A stretch of DNA of 64,000 nucleotides, taken from NCBI GenBank assembly GCA_030248135.1, contig JASANC010000991.1:1-64000 (forward strand). The letters run 5' to 3'. Position 1 is the stretch's first letter, and each line of letters opens with the position of its first letter. Position numbers and translations under genes: made by a program. This document shows, piece after piece, positions 34,306-48,077 of the stretch. This DNA comes from Theristus sp. LFF4_11. Its lineage: Eukaryota; Nematoda; Chromadorea; Monhysterida; Xyalidae. The notes beneath the pieces were generated by a model. That model was not told the DNA's origin. It worked only from the letters and a program-made list of their open reading frames with translations, and did no database searches.

Positions 34306-37300
34306 CCAATTTGTTAGATAATAAGTGTTTTGTCCGGTTACATCCTGTTTTGTTCTCGATCGTCTCGTTATACACCGGAAACGTAGTCGCTTATTGATGA
34401 CTGGACGCAACATATGATCGCTTGAACACCAATTTTCTGCGAAAAATCAGATGACGATGTGACTCATGTCACGTGTGTTTCGCTTGAAAAAACAAAAACG
34501 TGCTGGTGCTCTGCCAAGCTGAGAAACGAGCAAACTTTTTTGATCGTAGAGTAGCGGTGTTTGGTGGGCTGAAGAACGGATAACTTTAACAATCGGCTGT
34601 TTTTCAAATTTTAGAAAATGAATTCATCGCGAATCAGTTCTCCCTACATTTCATCAATTTCTTGAAAGTGGATTTTTTAGCCATCGTTTACAGATTTCAA
34701 AACGATGTACATCTTTTTGACGTATTGATGACATTAATTTATATTTGCAAATTTTATTCAACGACATTTTAATGACATACTGTGCAGTCATTGTGTTTTA
34801 CCCTAATTCGCATTGTTTGAAACGGGCAAAAACTCTCGTGCAAAGTTGACGACTGTTTTGAGATTTTTGTTTGTGGCGCCAATGTTTCGAGTTGTCTTCT
34901 TTCTGCATTAAATATTACTGAATTTTATAAAAATGGTGTTAACCTTTAAAACAACTGAAGTGACCAACTAGAAAATGGCACTGTTTGCAATATAGTGACA
35001 CTAAACTCTACTTAATTCCATCGCCTATTCAAATTTGGTGCCCATTATTCTATCAGATTTCATTGTCGGTGTCTCAAGTTTCTAACGCGCAATGAATCCT
35101 CGATGAAATACAATGTTTATACACCACAACGTATTGTTCAATTTTAATCAAACACATGCACATTTTTGCGCGCTGCCTTTTTTCATTGCATTCGACTATA
35201 AAATGAAAGCTAATGCTCACTGATGTAAATTTCAAAGCCATCAAACATAATTGATAGTCAAACGGGTAGGTATACACATTGTTATCGTGGGTGACGAAAA
35301 GAGGAAGTGACAAACTCGTCAACTGATTACCTTTTTTAAATACATTTTTTGATTGTTTAAGTCGCGCATTGCAATGTCTACATACAGTCCTATAAACTAG
35401 AACACTGATTCTTGCAAGACGTTTAATATCAATCACAACTTTTGCATCACCATGGAATACACGATGCTACATTTTGCACGATGTATGCACTCTCGCCACC
35501 GCCCCGTTATCAGCTGCACATGTTGTGCGCATAAACAGCGTCGTGTAAATCTTTTGCAGTCAGTCAATCATCTACCGTCTTATTTCTTTTTCCGTTTTGC
35601 TTTTTTTGGTTCCGAGAATAAGGTTGTATGTCAGTCAGTGATTTCCTGCAGACAAGCAGACTGAAGTTTGAATAACTGAATCGATATCCACTCATTTCAG
35701 TGATATTGCGCTTCGTCATTAACGTACATTACGTGGTTTCTGCGGGTATCTTATTGTTATCATGGGTTTCCACGATTATTTTGGCGTTTTAGCATTTCAT
35801 TCTTTAATATGCAATAAGAACTCAGTTAAGCAAAACCACGGCATGCTCATCCTATGATTGCTTCGGACGTATATTGCACCACATGCATGTTTGTACCTAT
35901 CACTTTCTTTGCTAACTTCTGTAAAAACGGTAAAACTGCTGAAATCACATTATGTTATTGTTATATATGTCTGGTGGTGCACAAACAAATGTACATCTGT
36001 GGTATTTTTACTGCTTGGCGCCGTGTCTGGTGCGAAACGCAAAATCAGTGTCACTTGAATTCGTTTTTTCACAGTATCAGTCTGGGAGCGTGGAGCGAGA
36101 CTGATGACCGCTTTTGTTGATTGTATGCTAATCATCACATTAGCTCATAGCATTGTGTGATTGAAAAAGAAAACAGGTGGGCCCAAAAAGTATTTCAGTT
36201 TTTATGCAGTTCTTTTGGTTTGAAAAGCATTACAACAAAGCTTATGTCGGTCCACGTTTTTATGGTTCGCTCAGCTGCATTAGACTTCCACTTCTTTGAA
36301 CCTATCGATCTTGATTTCAATCGAGCAAAAACAAACGCTATATAAGTCGTTTGGTACTGTTCAGTGCGTAGTTTTTGTTGTCTCTTGATTAATCATTTCA
36401 AGAAAATGTGCGCAAACTTCAACGGTTCCACTCTTGCTTTAGTGTTGTCTTAATTGTCGTTCTCCTCTGAAACAGCCCATACCAAAATACATTTTTCATT
36501 TCGTTGGCGTCATCAGCAATCTTAGTTTACACTTTTTTCGCTTTCCCTGTCAGCAATTGCAAAAAACGACTACGATGATATTTCCTTCCATCGTTTGTTT
36601 GCTTAAAGCATCACAAAATTGCAACGTTTTTATCAAAACAATCTCGGTCAAACATTGAGGCGATTAGTTTTTTTTACTTCTATTCGGTATCTAAGGCTTA
36701 TATCTATTGTTTAACTTTAGCTTTTCAGTTAAAACTTCTTTTCTATATTGTTATTGTAAACTGTGTTGAATGGGCATAGAAAGGGGGGGGGATGAACAGG
36801 TACATTACAAGTCTTATACCAAAGTATTTCTGAAATGATAAACAACATATACCTGACGTATGCGCATACGGCACGGCACGTCACGTCAGGTCTCGTGTTA
36901 TTGCATACTACCGTTCATACCTGACGTACGTCGACGCACGTCTGCATACGTCAGGTATAAACGGGCCTTTAATTGAGTCTCGCTTTCATCCGGTTTCTGT
37001 TCTCCGCAACACAAATTACATAAAAAATATTGTCACAAAAATTCAAGCGGATTCATGGCACCGTCACCAATGTTCCAATCAACGACCAAATTCAAAGATG
37101 CAACACTTATTGCCGTGTTTTGTAAAAAAAAACGATTTTCAGATTATTAAACAAAAAAACGTCCCTGTAGCACCAAAAAAAGGCGCAAGCAGCGCAGTGT
37201 GACCAGTTCGTCCGATGACCTCTTATCCTGGTCTGACTCGGTGTTCACAATGTTGAAAGTGTGCAAGCCGCTTACAAAAATCAATAATAGTAATAATTCC

Positions 37301-39316
37301 TCGCCAGCCGATTCAAAACGAGAGACATAAATCAAACAAAATCGAGTTGCAAAACAAATACAACCATCGATTTGTACTTTGCATAGTCGCGCTATGATGG
37401 TGAAGAACGTTTGCTGATGCCACTGTATGCCCTCCCCACACCCTTAAATCACAAGACGTTTCCTTCTTCGACGATTTCAACATGCTAAACGCACCAAAAC
37501 ACAATACCTGAAGGCAAAAATCTAAAAAACGTTCTATTTACACATACAGGGTAAATGTCCGTGTTCTTAAATGTTGTAAAATTAGCCCAAGGTTTTCGCC
37601 CCTAAGCCCCTTCTGGACACCAACATATTGTCTTTGAGATATAGAGAATCTCATTCCTAACAATTTGCCAATAACCCTAATGAGACGATCGGGAATACCG
37701 CTATGTGCAATAGGAAGACGAAAGTGTTAATCGCGCGGCAAAAAACGACAAAAACGTTTATTGGTGCAAAACAGTGCAACTAAAAGGATTGTATGGCTAG
37801 CAAGATGAGAGAACAACAGAATATGCGAACATGGATACACAATTTAACCGAGCGTATGTAACATCACTGTGATGGCTAAGTATGCACACATGCGCACATG
37901 GATGACCTTGCCAGATATGCAATGTATGTACAGATGTTGAGACAGTATGCCCCTCTTCTGCGTCTGCGTTAACTTGCTCTTGATCGAAAAAGATCACTTC
38001 TTGTGTTCTGTTCTCTGTGCCGATGTCTTTTGACTTATTGTGACGATTTTTTGCAATCATTTGACGTGCATAACCCCCGTGTAAAGTGACTGACGTTATA
38101 CAGGCACATGCACATAGGTCTTCAAATACTCCTCTCAGCTTGTGCTTGTGGTGAACATGAAGAACACGCGTCTGTTGAACACAGACACGCATGCTCTCCT
38201 TTTCTCCGCAACACTTTTTTTTCTCGCAAGCACAACTCACAGACTTGTGTCTCTATAACAATAAAACTTTCATTTCCGACTCTCAAAAGCGTCGCTTTTG
38301 ATTTCCTTCTTGTTGATTTTATTTACTTTGTGGTTAAACGGTACTTTCAGACACATCAATCAATTGTTTTCGTCCGAAGAAAATATGTCCATTGAGGCCA
38401 TTTTTCTTTCCTTTATTGTCCGATCTTTTTGTTCGTCTCAAACCGCATCATCAAACAATTGACATCTGTAATCTTGAACAAAGCGTTTTTTTTCTCAAAA
38501 AGTTCGATTCCAAAGAACAATGGTTTACTCAAACATGAAGTGCCTAAGGAGAATCGGACTGCAAAAATGTTACATTCAAAACTTTTTGCTGTCGGTTTAG
38601 TTATCTGAACCAAAAAGAGACAAGTTTAGTCTATCTGTTCCATCTGTCTGTGTATCGCATTTCTATTTCTCAAAAAAAACTTTCACTCTGAATTTTTGCC
38701 TTGTCAAAGTTGATATGTTTCAAAAGTTGAATGGACAGCTATGTAGCTCAATGGCCTGCTTATTCATCATCTTTCACGGACGTTTACTTTTCTGAACCGA
38801 TGTTCCGACGAAAAAAAAACGATTTGAAGTTTCAGAACAGACTACGAGATTAACGACGACCACCATTTTGAAAAACGCATTTCTTCTCGAACGTTGACAA
38901 CGACATGATCACAAGACAAATCGTCCAATATTTCTGCTGACGAACCTGAAAACAACACAATTGAACCATCCCTTCTAACATTCAAGAGCTCAAGAAACGT
39001 CGTATTTACGATTGCAATTGCTTACTACTGCAAAAAATGACGTGAATCGACACGAAAACAACATTGCGTCGGAACTGCAGGGTGAATGAAGTGTCAACGT
39101 TCAACAACAAACGGTAACGACGGTCAGGTGAGATGCAGCACGTTCGAACAGGATCGTCCAATTCATCAAAGTAACAAATCGGTGAACAGAAAACTCTTCA
39201 TCGCGGTCATCCAAAGTTTCAGTTGTTGCCGCGCTGATGCGTGCAAGGCGAACGTCTCACGCGGCGTCACTGACCAGAATGGCATGAGCGTGCACACCGT
39301 CGTCCTGTAACATGTC
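34306..39316. other. Five kilobases with no confident gene
   Basis: Mostly AT-rich DNA with short random frames; one family F repeat at 36848-36970. A possible orphan exon lies at 37171-37330. The open frame on the minus strand at 37797-38240 has no domain. The last 300 bp before 39317 should hold the 5' UTR and promoter of the chondroitin synthase gene. Confidence 0.4.
36848..36970. repeat. Family F repeat
   Basis: It has TACCTGACGTATGCGCATAC, GGCACGTCACGTCAGGTCTC, TGCATACTACCGTTCATACC and GTCAGGTATAAACGGGCCTT. This is the inverted counterpart of the blocks at 7200-7270. Confidence 0.75.
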
Positions 39317-42300
39317 ATGCGGCGGGGCACTGCTGCTCGGCGTCGGCTGCTCCTGTGCAACCCAGCTGCTGCGTCCGCCACGAGACGGCTGCTCTGTTCG
39401 ACGCTCGTGACGCGCTCCGCGAGCACACTGCTTCTACTCATCGGCGTCATACTCGGATTCGCACTCACAATGTGCTTACAGGTAGGAACACTCGAATGAC
39501 TATACTGGAGAAAGAACTGTTATGCAGTCGCGAGATTGAGGCGTTTTGAAAATTGACGTTTTTTTACCACCCTGTACTTATGCAAATTTTAAATTTATAT
39601 GGTGAAAATTTTAGGTTCAACCATCAACGCATTGGCTCGCACGAGCCGTTTACTTTTTGACGTTTTTTCAATTCCCCTGTATTTGGAGTGTGATGGTAAC
39701 TGCAGAAAAAAGTTTGCAGTTAAATAACAACAGCAGAAAACCTTGCAGTATCATGAAAACCAAGGAAGCCTTGCAATCGAATCACTCGATTGACAAGACA
39801 ACAAAAAAGAAACTTAAAGAAACACGCTCTTTTTCAGTCTTTCAACTGTCTACCGCCGCACAACCTGCATTCGTTGGCAGCCAAATGCATTCAGCCAGCC
39901 GTCAATTCAAAGTAAGTCAACCACTCCCAATTTTGTCATTGACGGAAGGAACGTGCAGTCGGGCGACGTGCACTTTCCCAAAACCTGACACAGACAAATT
40001 CACAACTGGATTGGATAATCAACCAAACGCATAACAATCTGCAACGCACTTCGCAGACACCAACGCGCGGTCCGCTCGATCGGCGACTCGTACAGGGACA
40101 CGGAGAACTACAATCAGAACAGCAACAATGAACCAATGGAAATCGACGACGACCGTCTGATCAACGAACCGTCATCATCGTCCTCAATGCCGCAGAGTGC
40201 GATGATCGCCGATCAAGACCGAAGTCTCGTATTGGTCGGTCTGATGACGGCGCAGAAGTACGTCGACACGCGAGCGTACAACGTCTGGCGAACGTGGGGT
40301 CAAACGATTCCCGGCGAACTGTACGTCTTCGTCGGTGAGCACACGCTCAGCGAGCACTCGGGCGAAATGCCGCTGGTGAAGCTGCCCTCCGTCGACGACT
40401 CGTATCCGCCGCAGAAGAAGTCGTTCGTGATGCTGAAGACGATGGCCGACTACGGCGCCGGCCGATTCGACTGGTATATTCGTGCCGACGACGATCTGTA
40501 CGTACGAACGGACAAACTCGAGTCGTTACTCAGGTGGTGGCAGTGGTTTTTTTGCGAATATTATAAAGTCCCCGACGGAAACTTGTCGAGGGTTCTTATT
40601 TAGCATCAGTGGTTGGACAGCTTCTGTGGAAATGGGGTGTCAATGATCGGAAGGAGTGTTATTTTTTGAAATAGATCGATTCTGACCTATCAATCTAGAT
40701 CGCTCGACCCCAACAAGCCGCTGTTCATGGGCCAAGCTGGTCAGGGCACCTCCGCCGAGTACGGCACACTTTCACTGGCGGACAACGAAAACTACTGTAT
40801 GGGCGGGCCTGGTGTCGTTTTGTCGCGCGCCACAATGGACAAACTTAGGCCACATTTGGCCGATTGCCTTCGCAACATGTACACCACACACGAGGACGTC
40901 GAAGTGGGCAGATGCGTCAAGAAATACGTCGGCATTTCATGCACATGGAGCTATGAGGTTAGTGCAGTCTCTTTTTTGTTTGTTTTGTTGGAATTTTAGG
41001 CGACGTTTTTAGCCAGGGCTAACCCATATAAGCGTACAGAACGCCGGTCGAGTAGAGCGCCCATTGAGTCATCTCTGTCATTCAGTGCCTATAATACACC
41101 CCTCGGCGGGGCTCCATCCCCTGAACACACAGACAAGAGTCTAACGCGCTACCACCAGGCAGCGAAAGTGACAAACTTCTCTTTTCGTTCTTGACTTTCT
41201 CGTTGGAGAACCTGTTAGTTAAACTGAACTTTGTTTCCTTGAAGTCTATTTTGGTTGCCTAAAATGAACCTGAAAACCAGACACTATGCTACTGCTGCAC
41301 CCACATCTTCGTTAAAAACCGCGGAAGTTTCCTTGAAGATACTTCGCTCACTCATGTGAGAAATGGATATCAATAAAAATGATAAAGGTCACGCGATTTA
41401 AGATAATATATTGACGTTTTCGTTTATTTTATCGCTCAGCAACTACTCTCCGCAATGATGTAAGTTTTTGACGCAAAGACACTACTTGCTCACCAAGGTT
41501 GCTCACCAAGCAATAAAAACAAACTGCAGCACAGGTATTCTGCAAATATCTCTCACTCGTCGAATTTGCGAGTTTCTCTCGCGTCAATCTCTCCATTTTC
41601 ATCTTTAATATTCTTTGCAGGCAGGCAGGCCCCCGCAGGTCTTAGTGATGGTGATTGGTGGCGCTGTATCATAGTTTTGTTTTTAATTCGTATTGCCTGA
41701 TTGCTGCCATTGATCATCAAACGTGTTAATGCCAATAGCAGTTTTTTTCACTTTAGTGTGAAAACTTGCATCCCAATTTCGAAACAGTCATAAACCACAG
41801 TTGCATCGGGCATCGGCAGCACATCCAATCACGCGGTTTATATTCACTTAACGCATGTATACGACCTATTAAAATTTGTGATCAACAATGAGCACAGCTG
41901 TATTGTTATGCTCAGTTCCCACAAAACACAAAACTTGGTGAATCATTCTCAACTTGAAATCCTTTTCACCTTTTTGGAAACTATAATGATTGTTTCACGA
42001 CTGTTCGACAAAAAAAATTATGCCTTTAAGCGGAGTTTTGACTATTTTCTAAAAAAATCGAAGGTTGGGATGGGATTCCCCAGTTATAGAAACATATTTG
42101 CTCATCGTCGACCAAAAAACCGTGTCGTACACACATCCAAGATTTCAACGTTGAAAAACTTCAACGAATACCAAAACAGCAAAAATTTGCCTATTTCCAT
42201 GCAACTACGCTTACGGCTAGAGTTGGTAAAAACCGGTTTTTTATATTGCCAGAAAAAAAAACCGGTTTCTTTTCCGTTTTAAAACCGTTTTAAAACCATA

Positions 42301-45300
42301 AAAAACCGAATGCTTCCCAGCTCCTAAACTTTTCAGAACTTGGCATCTTGAACTCAAAATAGGAAATACATCAAAATTAGTGATTTTGAGCAGCGTAAAA
42401 TGATGTTTTCGGGCATACAACCGACCCAATATGCTTTTTTGCCACCAAATGCTACCCAATTTTTTGTTTCAAATCAAATTAATTTCGCTTTTAATGGTTT
42501 CCAGGGCAGCACGTTCAATAAATTGAAAACAAAGACTGGGCAGTGACCGTGTAGGTGTGGGGAGCGGGGAGGGACGGTTGCAACTGCAAGGAGACCGGAT
42601 AGCTGACCCCGATTAGGGGGCGAGATTTGCAGAACTGCAAAGTGAAACCGGTGGCGGATTGAGTTTGAAAAATAACATTTCATCAGTTACCCTTTGCAAA
42701 TCGACAACATTGTCGGTTAGTCTGCATATGCACTTGGTTTAGCACTCACCTTGTCTTCATCGTATTTCACTTGACCCTTGACACAAAAGCTTCTGCAAAA
42801 TGATGCTTCACCAGTTCAGTTTGACACAGTTCACTGCACCGTTTTTTCAAAAATATAATTTTACATTTTATCAATCAAACGAAGAGTTGTGATTTTTGAC
42901 CACGAAGTTTGAAAATTTTTAAGGTAAAAAACCGGTTATTTTTTCAAGAAAAAAAACTGAAAAAAAACCGGTTTTAAAACGGAAAAGAAACCGTTTTGTT
43001 TCCTGTGCCAACCCTACTTACGGCCAATAAATCATGCAAACTTAGGACCAACCAGGCAAATATTTTTGCATATTTTCACAAAATTTGCAACAATATTTGC
43101 TTGATTGACCTTACAAAATATCGGAGAATGTCTTGCATTTGTTCGCTTCTGACAAGACAAAAAAATCCGGACCAAATGGCAGAACACAAGAAGCGGACAT
43201 GGGGAGAGTTTGACAATAAAACTAACTTTGCGCCGCGACCTTCCATGACACGAAACAGCCAACAAACAAAACAAAACCAAAAAAATGAGCCAAGAAACCC
43301 ACCTTCCAGATGCAGCAAATCTTCCACAACAATCGATCCGGTGCGTCCGCGTTTTCCGGCGACCTGAACGTGCCCGAGGTGCATCAGGCGGTCACGTTGC
43401 ATCCGGTGAAGCAGCCGACGGCGTTGCTGCGACTGCACAATTTTGTGCGAGGCCTGAAGACGGACGATCTGCGGATGCGATCCGTGCAGCTGTCGCGGGA
43501 CATGAACGTCTGCGAGAGGCGACTCCGGCGACGGTCGAATGCGAACGCGGCGGCAGCACTGCAGCCGGTTGATGAAAACGGCCGACAGACCTGTGCGTTT
43601 CAATTTGAGTTTCGTGAATGCAATAACGTTTGGGTTTGATTTTGGAATTCAGAAGATGACCGGTACCGGACCGACCGCATTTTTTTCAAATTTGAAAACA
43701 AAACAAAAAACCAGACTTGCTTTTTCATGTGCTGGCTGAGAGCCTGTGTGTGCTTTCTCCGCTTGATTCCTTTGCTGCTTCTCCTCCTCTGACGTAGTGA
43801 CGCCGCCGACGTCGTTATTCTTTTCAGCGAATTCAGTTCATTGAATTGGAATTTTATTCGATTCATTAAAAAACAGTGAACGTCGTCGTCATTCATTTCC
43901 GTTGTTTTTTTTCAAAATTGCATTGACGCCATTGCCAATCGATGCCAAGCAAGCCAGACAAATAAACAAATGAAAGTAATAATAACTGCTCCTTTTTTAT
44001 TTCTACATCGCAAAAAGGATTTTTGACTGAATGACTGAACAACCTGGTCCACTATTTTCAAAAAAAAGAAAAAGAATGAGGAGAAAGTGGAGGGGGAAAG
44101 GAATAAACGATCGACAATTACAAGTCGTTGAAGCTCAGCTTGAATCAGCAACAAGGTTTTCGTCGCTTTGTTTTCCTGAATTCATGAATTGATTCAAGTT
44201 CTCATTGAATTCATTCTGAGCCCCAAACGTTTCCAGACATGGTCACCGGTCGGCCGTCCTCATTGCTCAAGTCGACGCCAGCCACACCGAACGAGATTCT
44301 CCATTGGAATTACGTCAATTCACAGAACATTCTCTTTTGCACACGTCAGCTGAACTGTCCTCGGCACAACGTCGAGTCGTATTGGAAGTACGCGACAAAA
44401 ACGGCTGTCAGACAGGTATAGATACGTTGATGTTTGACTGCATCTGATCAGGCACCTTTGTTTTCGCACTAACTAGAGCGACAAAACAACCAGTCAATAT
44501 TTTGTTTGTTTTTTTACTGCAGATCTTCGACTACTTCAACCGGAACGCCCGCCAACGTGGTCGTCTGCTGTCTTTCCAGTCGGTGCAGTACGGCTATCGA
44601 CGTGTTGACCCGATGCACGGCGTCGACTACGTCCTCGACATGATACTGCTGTTCCGCAAGTTCAAGGGTCGCCGCGCCACGGTGCCGGTCAGACGACACG
44701 CGTACGCACAACAGGTGAACGCATTCACCTCGTTTGACACGTCAATCATTCAATTGATTTGATTGGTGAAGTTTGGTGATTGGTGATCGAGCAATTTAAA
44801 GGTGTTGATTTGTTGGCAGGTGATTGTGAAAAAATTGAAACTTTTCTTTCTCTCTGTCAGTCGTTCTCCGAGCCAAAACTAATCGACGATCAGTCGTGGC
44901 GTGAACTGGTCAGCGAGCGACCTGACCACGCGGAGCCGTCGACGAGTCGCAACGGCGAACCGGAACGACTCAGCGTCGTGCACTTCATTCTGCCGCTCGC
45001 CGGACGGGTGAAAACGTGGCGTCGATTCGCAGCTAATTTCGACGACGTCTGCGTTCAGCGCGACCGTCGGTGCCACTTGAACGTCGTGCTGTTCCACTCG
45101 AACTCTTCAATCGTCGACCAACAGATTCGCGATTCGGTCGGCGAACTCCGTCGTCAGAGCGGGGGTCGCGTGCAACTGACGCAGATGGCGAGCAGTCAGG
45201 CGTTCTCGCGTGGGCTCGCGTTGATGGAGGGCGCCCGGACGCTGCAGACGGACGACGTCGACCCGCTGCTGCTGTTGACCGACGTCGACATGGTGTTCAC

Positions 45301-45850
45301 GGAGCAGACGCTCTACCGCGTCCGCAGTAACACCGTACGCGGCCATCAGGTCTACTATCCGGTGGTGTTCAGCGAGTTCGCGCCGGAGATGACGTCATCC
45401 ATCAACAACCATCATTCGAATGCGAATTGGCGAGCGCACGTCGGCGACTACAGCGAGCTGCTCGGCTACTTTCGGCATTTCGGTTTCGGCATCGCCGCGA
45501 TGTACCGCGCCGACCTGCTGGCGGTCGGCGGGCTGGCGACCGACATCCAAGGCTGGGGTCTCGAGGACGTGGATTTGTTCGAGAAGTTTCAGCGACACGA
45601 CCGCCTGACGATGTTTCGTGCGCCCGATCCGTCGCTGGTGCACGTGTACCACGCGGTGGCGTGCGACCGCAGTCAACTGCCGGACGCTCAATACCGGATG
45701 TGCCTCGGCTCGAAGGCGGCCAGCTACGCGAGCGTACCGCGGTTGGCGGACGAGTTCAATCGATTGAGAGCGCGCGCGCGTCGCGTGAACGAGCGGAGGA
45801 CTCGATTCGCGCTGTTGCGAAAGAGGAGACGGCGGCGACGCCGGAGATAG
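39317..45850 (+). CDS. CHSY1: Chondroitin sulfate synthase 1-like, 872 aa, 8 exons
   Basis: Exons are 39317-39481, 39838-39911, 40057-40533, 40699-40957, 43310-43592, 44237-44415, 44523-44714 and 44861-45850; all phases match (0,2,2,0,1,0,0). It builds the GlcA-GalNAc backbone of chondroitin in the Golgi. Residues ~37-54 are a type II signal anchor ([17 protein letters not shown]). The N-terminal glycosyltransferase domain has [21 protein letters not shown], the metal-binding RADDDLYV (DDD at 224-226) and [18 protein letters not shown]. The C-terminal domain has [24 protein letters not shown] (DVD at 684-686), [10 protein letters not shown] and YRMCLGSKA. Both catalytic halves are intact, so a bifunctional polymerase is expected. 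It is somewhat longer than human CHSY1 (802 aa). Oddity: the protein ends with Lys and eight Arg (865-872). Intron 4 (40958-43309) carries a SINE and an hAT element. Confidence 0.95.
40999..41172 (-). mobile_element. tRNA-derived SINE in CHSY1 intron 4 (minus)
   Basis: It matches 34098-34305: GCGACGTTTTTAGCCAGGGC, AAGCGTACAGAACGCC, ACACCCCTCGGCGGGGCTCC and CTACCACCAGGC. The CAA tail is reduced to almost nothing (next to GTTGGAATTTTA), so the copy is older or tail-less. Confidence 0.85.
42218..43016. mobile_element. hAT-family non-autonomous element in CHSY1 intron 4 (799 bp)
   Basis: The ends are TAGAGTTGGTAAAAACCGGT and, inverted, TAGGGTTGGCACAGGAAACA. The 8-bp target duplication CTTACGGC is exact on both sides (42210-42217, 43017-43024). 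Subterminal AACCGGTTTT and TTTTCCGTTTTAAAACC blocks are present in inverted orientation at each end. There is no transposase frame. Confidence 0.9.
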
Positions 45851-47227
45851 TGACCGGTCGGTCGATTCGTGCGAGTTTCTGATTGTTCATGTGCCCTCCT
45901 GTGTCTCAATTTTCATTGTCTTTTGCTGTGTATGCACCGAAAAATTGCCAGATCACGAGATTACTCTTGTTGAAGTTTTGGCCGCTTTTTTCTATTATTA
46001 TTCTGTTGTTTCTATTCTGTTTCTACCTTTTTCAGATGATGACAATTAACAAGTTGCTTCCATACACTTTCTCTAATGTCTTATTCCGATCATCACACTC
46101 TTTCAAACCTCACACATTCAACTCATGTAATATTCAATTGTTGACTAGATCTTGCTTGAAACTTGCAAGTGTGTTTGTTGTTGATCATTTTGTTGCCTGC
46201 AAATGGAAAAGAGCTTTTAATCAATCAGATTTTTTTCACGTACTGATTTTTATGATTCGATATAAGCTTCTGGTTCTCTTTTGCATACTAAAAGTGATGC
46301 TTCCGATGTTTATTTATTCTTTCCCACGACTTTCTCTGATTGGAAATTGCCATGTTGAACTTGTCCAAAATTATCTTATTTGTTAGAATTTTGTTTTATC
46401 GACGCTCTTTGCGGATGTGTGTTAGTGCCCAAAAATTAACAATTTTAGCTAGCGTTGCTCGGATTTCAAAATTCAAACCCAACTTCGTGGCACTCGAAAG
46501 CCGCAAAAAGTGCAACCGTTTGCTTTGTTTAATCATGTCAACAAAAGCGCATTGTGATACCGGCTGAGAACGATGTCCTTACTTTTTATATTTTTATCTT
46601 CTTTCTTGATAATTACAGTGTATCCTCATGACATTTTGTTTGAACTGTTTATTTTGAGGGAGCGTGGTTGTAATTACGATTGATTTGTTTGCAGTCTGTA
46701 TTGAAAACGAATAATTTCAAGTTACAAAATTGTTTCACTTCCTGAATGGTTTGACGCACATGAGAGGTGCTGAAAATAAGGCGAACATTAAAAGGTAAAT
46801 TCAGAAAAAATCATTGCAGAAACAGCTCAGGAAAACTTCAACTTTTTCTCGGCAGCGTCAGCACAATAAACGCGCCGCAAAAGCCTGGAAATGAAAAAAA
46901 TCAGTTCAAAACTTTAGGGCAACCGGGATCAGCCTGCAATATACCGCTGTGTCCTGCATGACACGACGTTTTTGAACTATTCCACCTCTGAAACAACGAT
47001 TTCATTCACCGATCTTTTAATTTCATTGTTTGCCCAGCCCACACAAATGACCCAGATCCAAAGTCAAAATAAGAAAAATGCATTCCAAATCTCTTTTCAG
47101 GTTGAATCTGATTCAGGCAATGAACCAATAAACAGCTACATTTGTAGCTAGACGATGCAGTTTGATACTGTTATCGAGCATTGAAGTTGAAAGGTGATAC
47201 GACAAAATGTCATAAATTTCAAAAAAC
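45851..47227. other. CHSY1 3' flank, no gene seen
   Basis: A T-rich stretch follows the stop codon, probably 3' UTR; a possible polyadenylation signal AATAAA lies near 46866. The 167-codon open frame at 45883-46386 is composition-driven. Confidence 0.45.
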
Positions 47228-47389
47228 TTAATAAAACCAACCGGCAGCAAACACCGCGCCGAAAAATACCAGGAATCCGAGCACACAGACCAGACGTTGG
47301 TGGCCTTGTGCGAGCGCTTCGCTCGCTGTTCGAATGGGCTGAGTTTGGCGGCCCAAAGAGGAAGTCTGCCAATCCACGTGCGGACTGCG
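47228..47389 (-). CDS. Possible orphan exon with a membrane helix
   Basis: A strong acceptor (a T run then CATTCAG) on the minus strand precedes an open frame of 53 codons ending at TAA. It includes a hydrophobic stretch, LVCVLGFLVFFGAVFAAGW, after AQGHQR. It could be a piece of a DEG/ENaC TM1 region or an unrelated membrane protein. No partner exon joins it in frame with certainty. Confidence 0.22.
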   Translation of the reverse strand, partial: RSPHVDWQTSSLGRQTQPIRTASEALAQGHQRLVCVLGFLVFFGAVFAAGWFY

Positions 47390-47989
47390 CTGAATGAAAA
47401 AAAAACGATTTTTTACATTTGAGACATGCTGGGGTTTTTTAGAAAGTTAAAACAGCACGCTATTTATTCAGACACGAAACTTGAATATTAATACCAGAAT
47501 TTGCATTACTTCACCACAACAAATTTTTACCGGATCAATCTCAACTCAAGGCAAGATCAATCTCCTTTAACTCTGTGCGAGCCAACATTTCTTGTGTTCC
47601 AGTCAAAAACGTTCAAGTTGTTTTCTATTTAACCGACCAATCTTGCCACATCCGTGCGATCACTGATGGTGCCCAAGTCCCGGCTGCAATTAGAGTGGAG
47701 TGTTTCATGCTTGTCGCTCTCGTTCGAGTCGTCGTGCGTCCGCGACAGCTGCTCACGCGACCAAGAGGAAGATGTGGCCTTGACGAATTAGTTTTTTTCA
47801 AAGTTGGGTTGGCTGAGCTGACTCGAAGACCCGCAGACAGTCAATCAATCAGCCAAAACCATAAAAGAGGCGATCAATGCAGTCTTCAATGAAGTTTCTA
47901 CCCTCGTTGATTGGTGGCATCACGTGATATTCGCGAATTAACGTGCCATATACAAGCACAGCCAATCAACGAGTTGCATATGTATAGAG

Positions 47990-48077
47990 TAAAGGCGCAT
48001 TCATGAAGCAGCATTTTGTGACGCGTAGCTGTGTTGCTACGCAGTCACTAAATACTGCTTCATGAATGCCCCTTCAA
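47990..48077. repeat. Palindromic MITE family D
   Basis: GGCGCATTCATGAAGCAGCA pairs with TACTGCTTCATGAATGCCCC around a short GTGTTGC loop. This is the shortest copy. Confidence 0.85.

Noticed and set aside
37797..38240. 147-codon minus-strand open frame
   Set aside because: Cys/His-rich but with no regular zinc-finger spacing; no splice partners or conservation clue.
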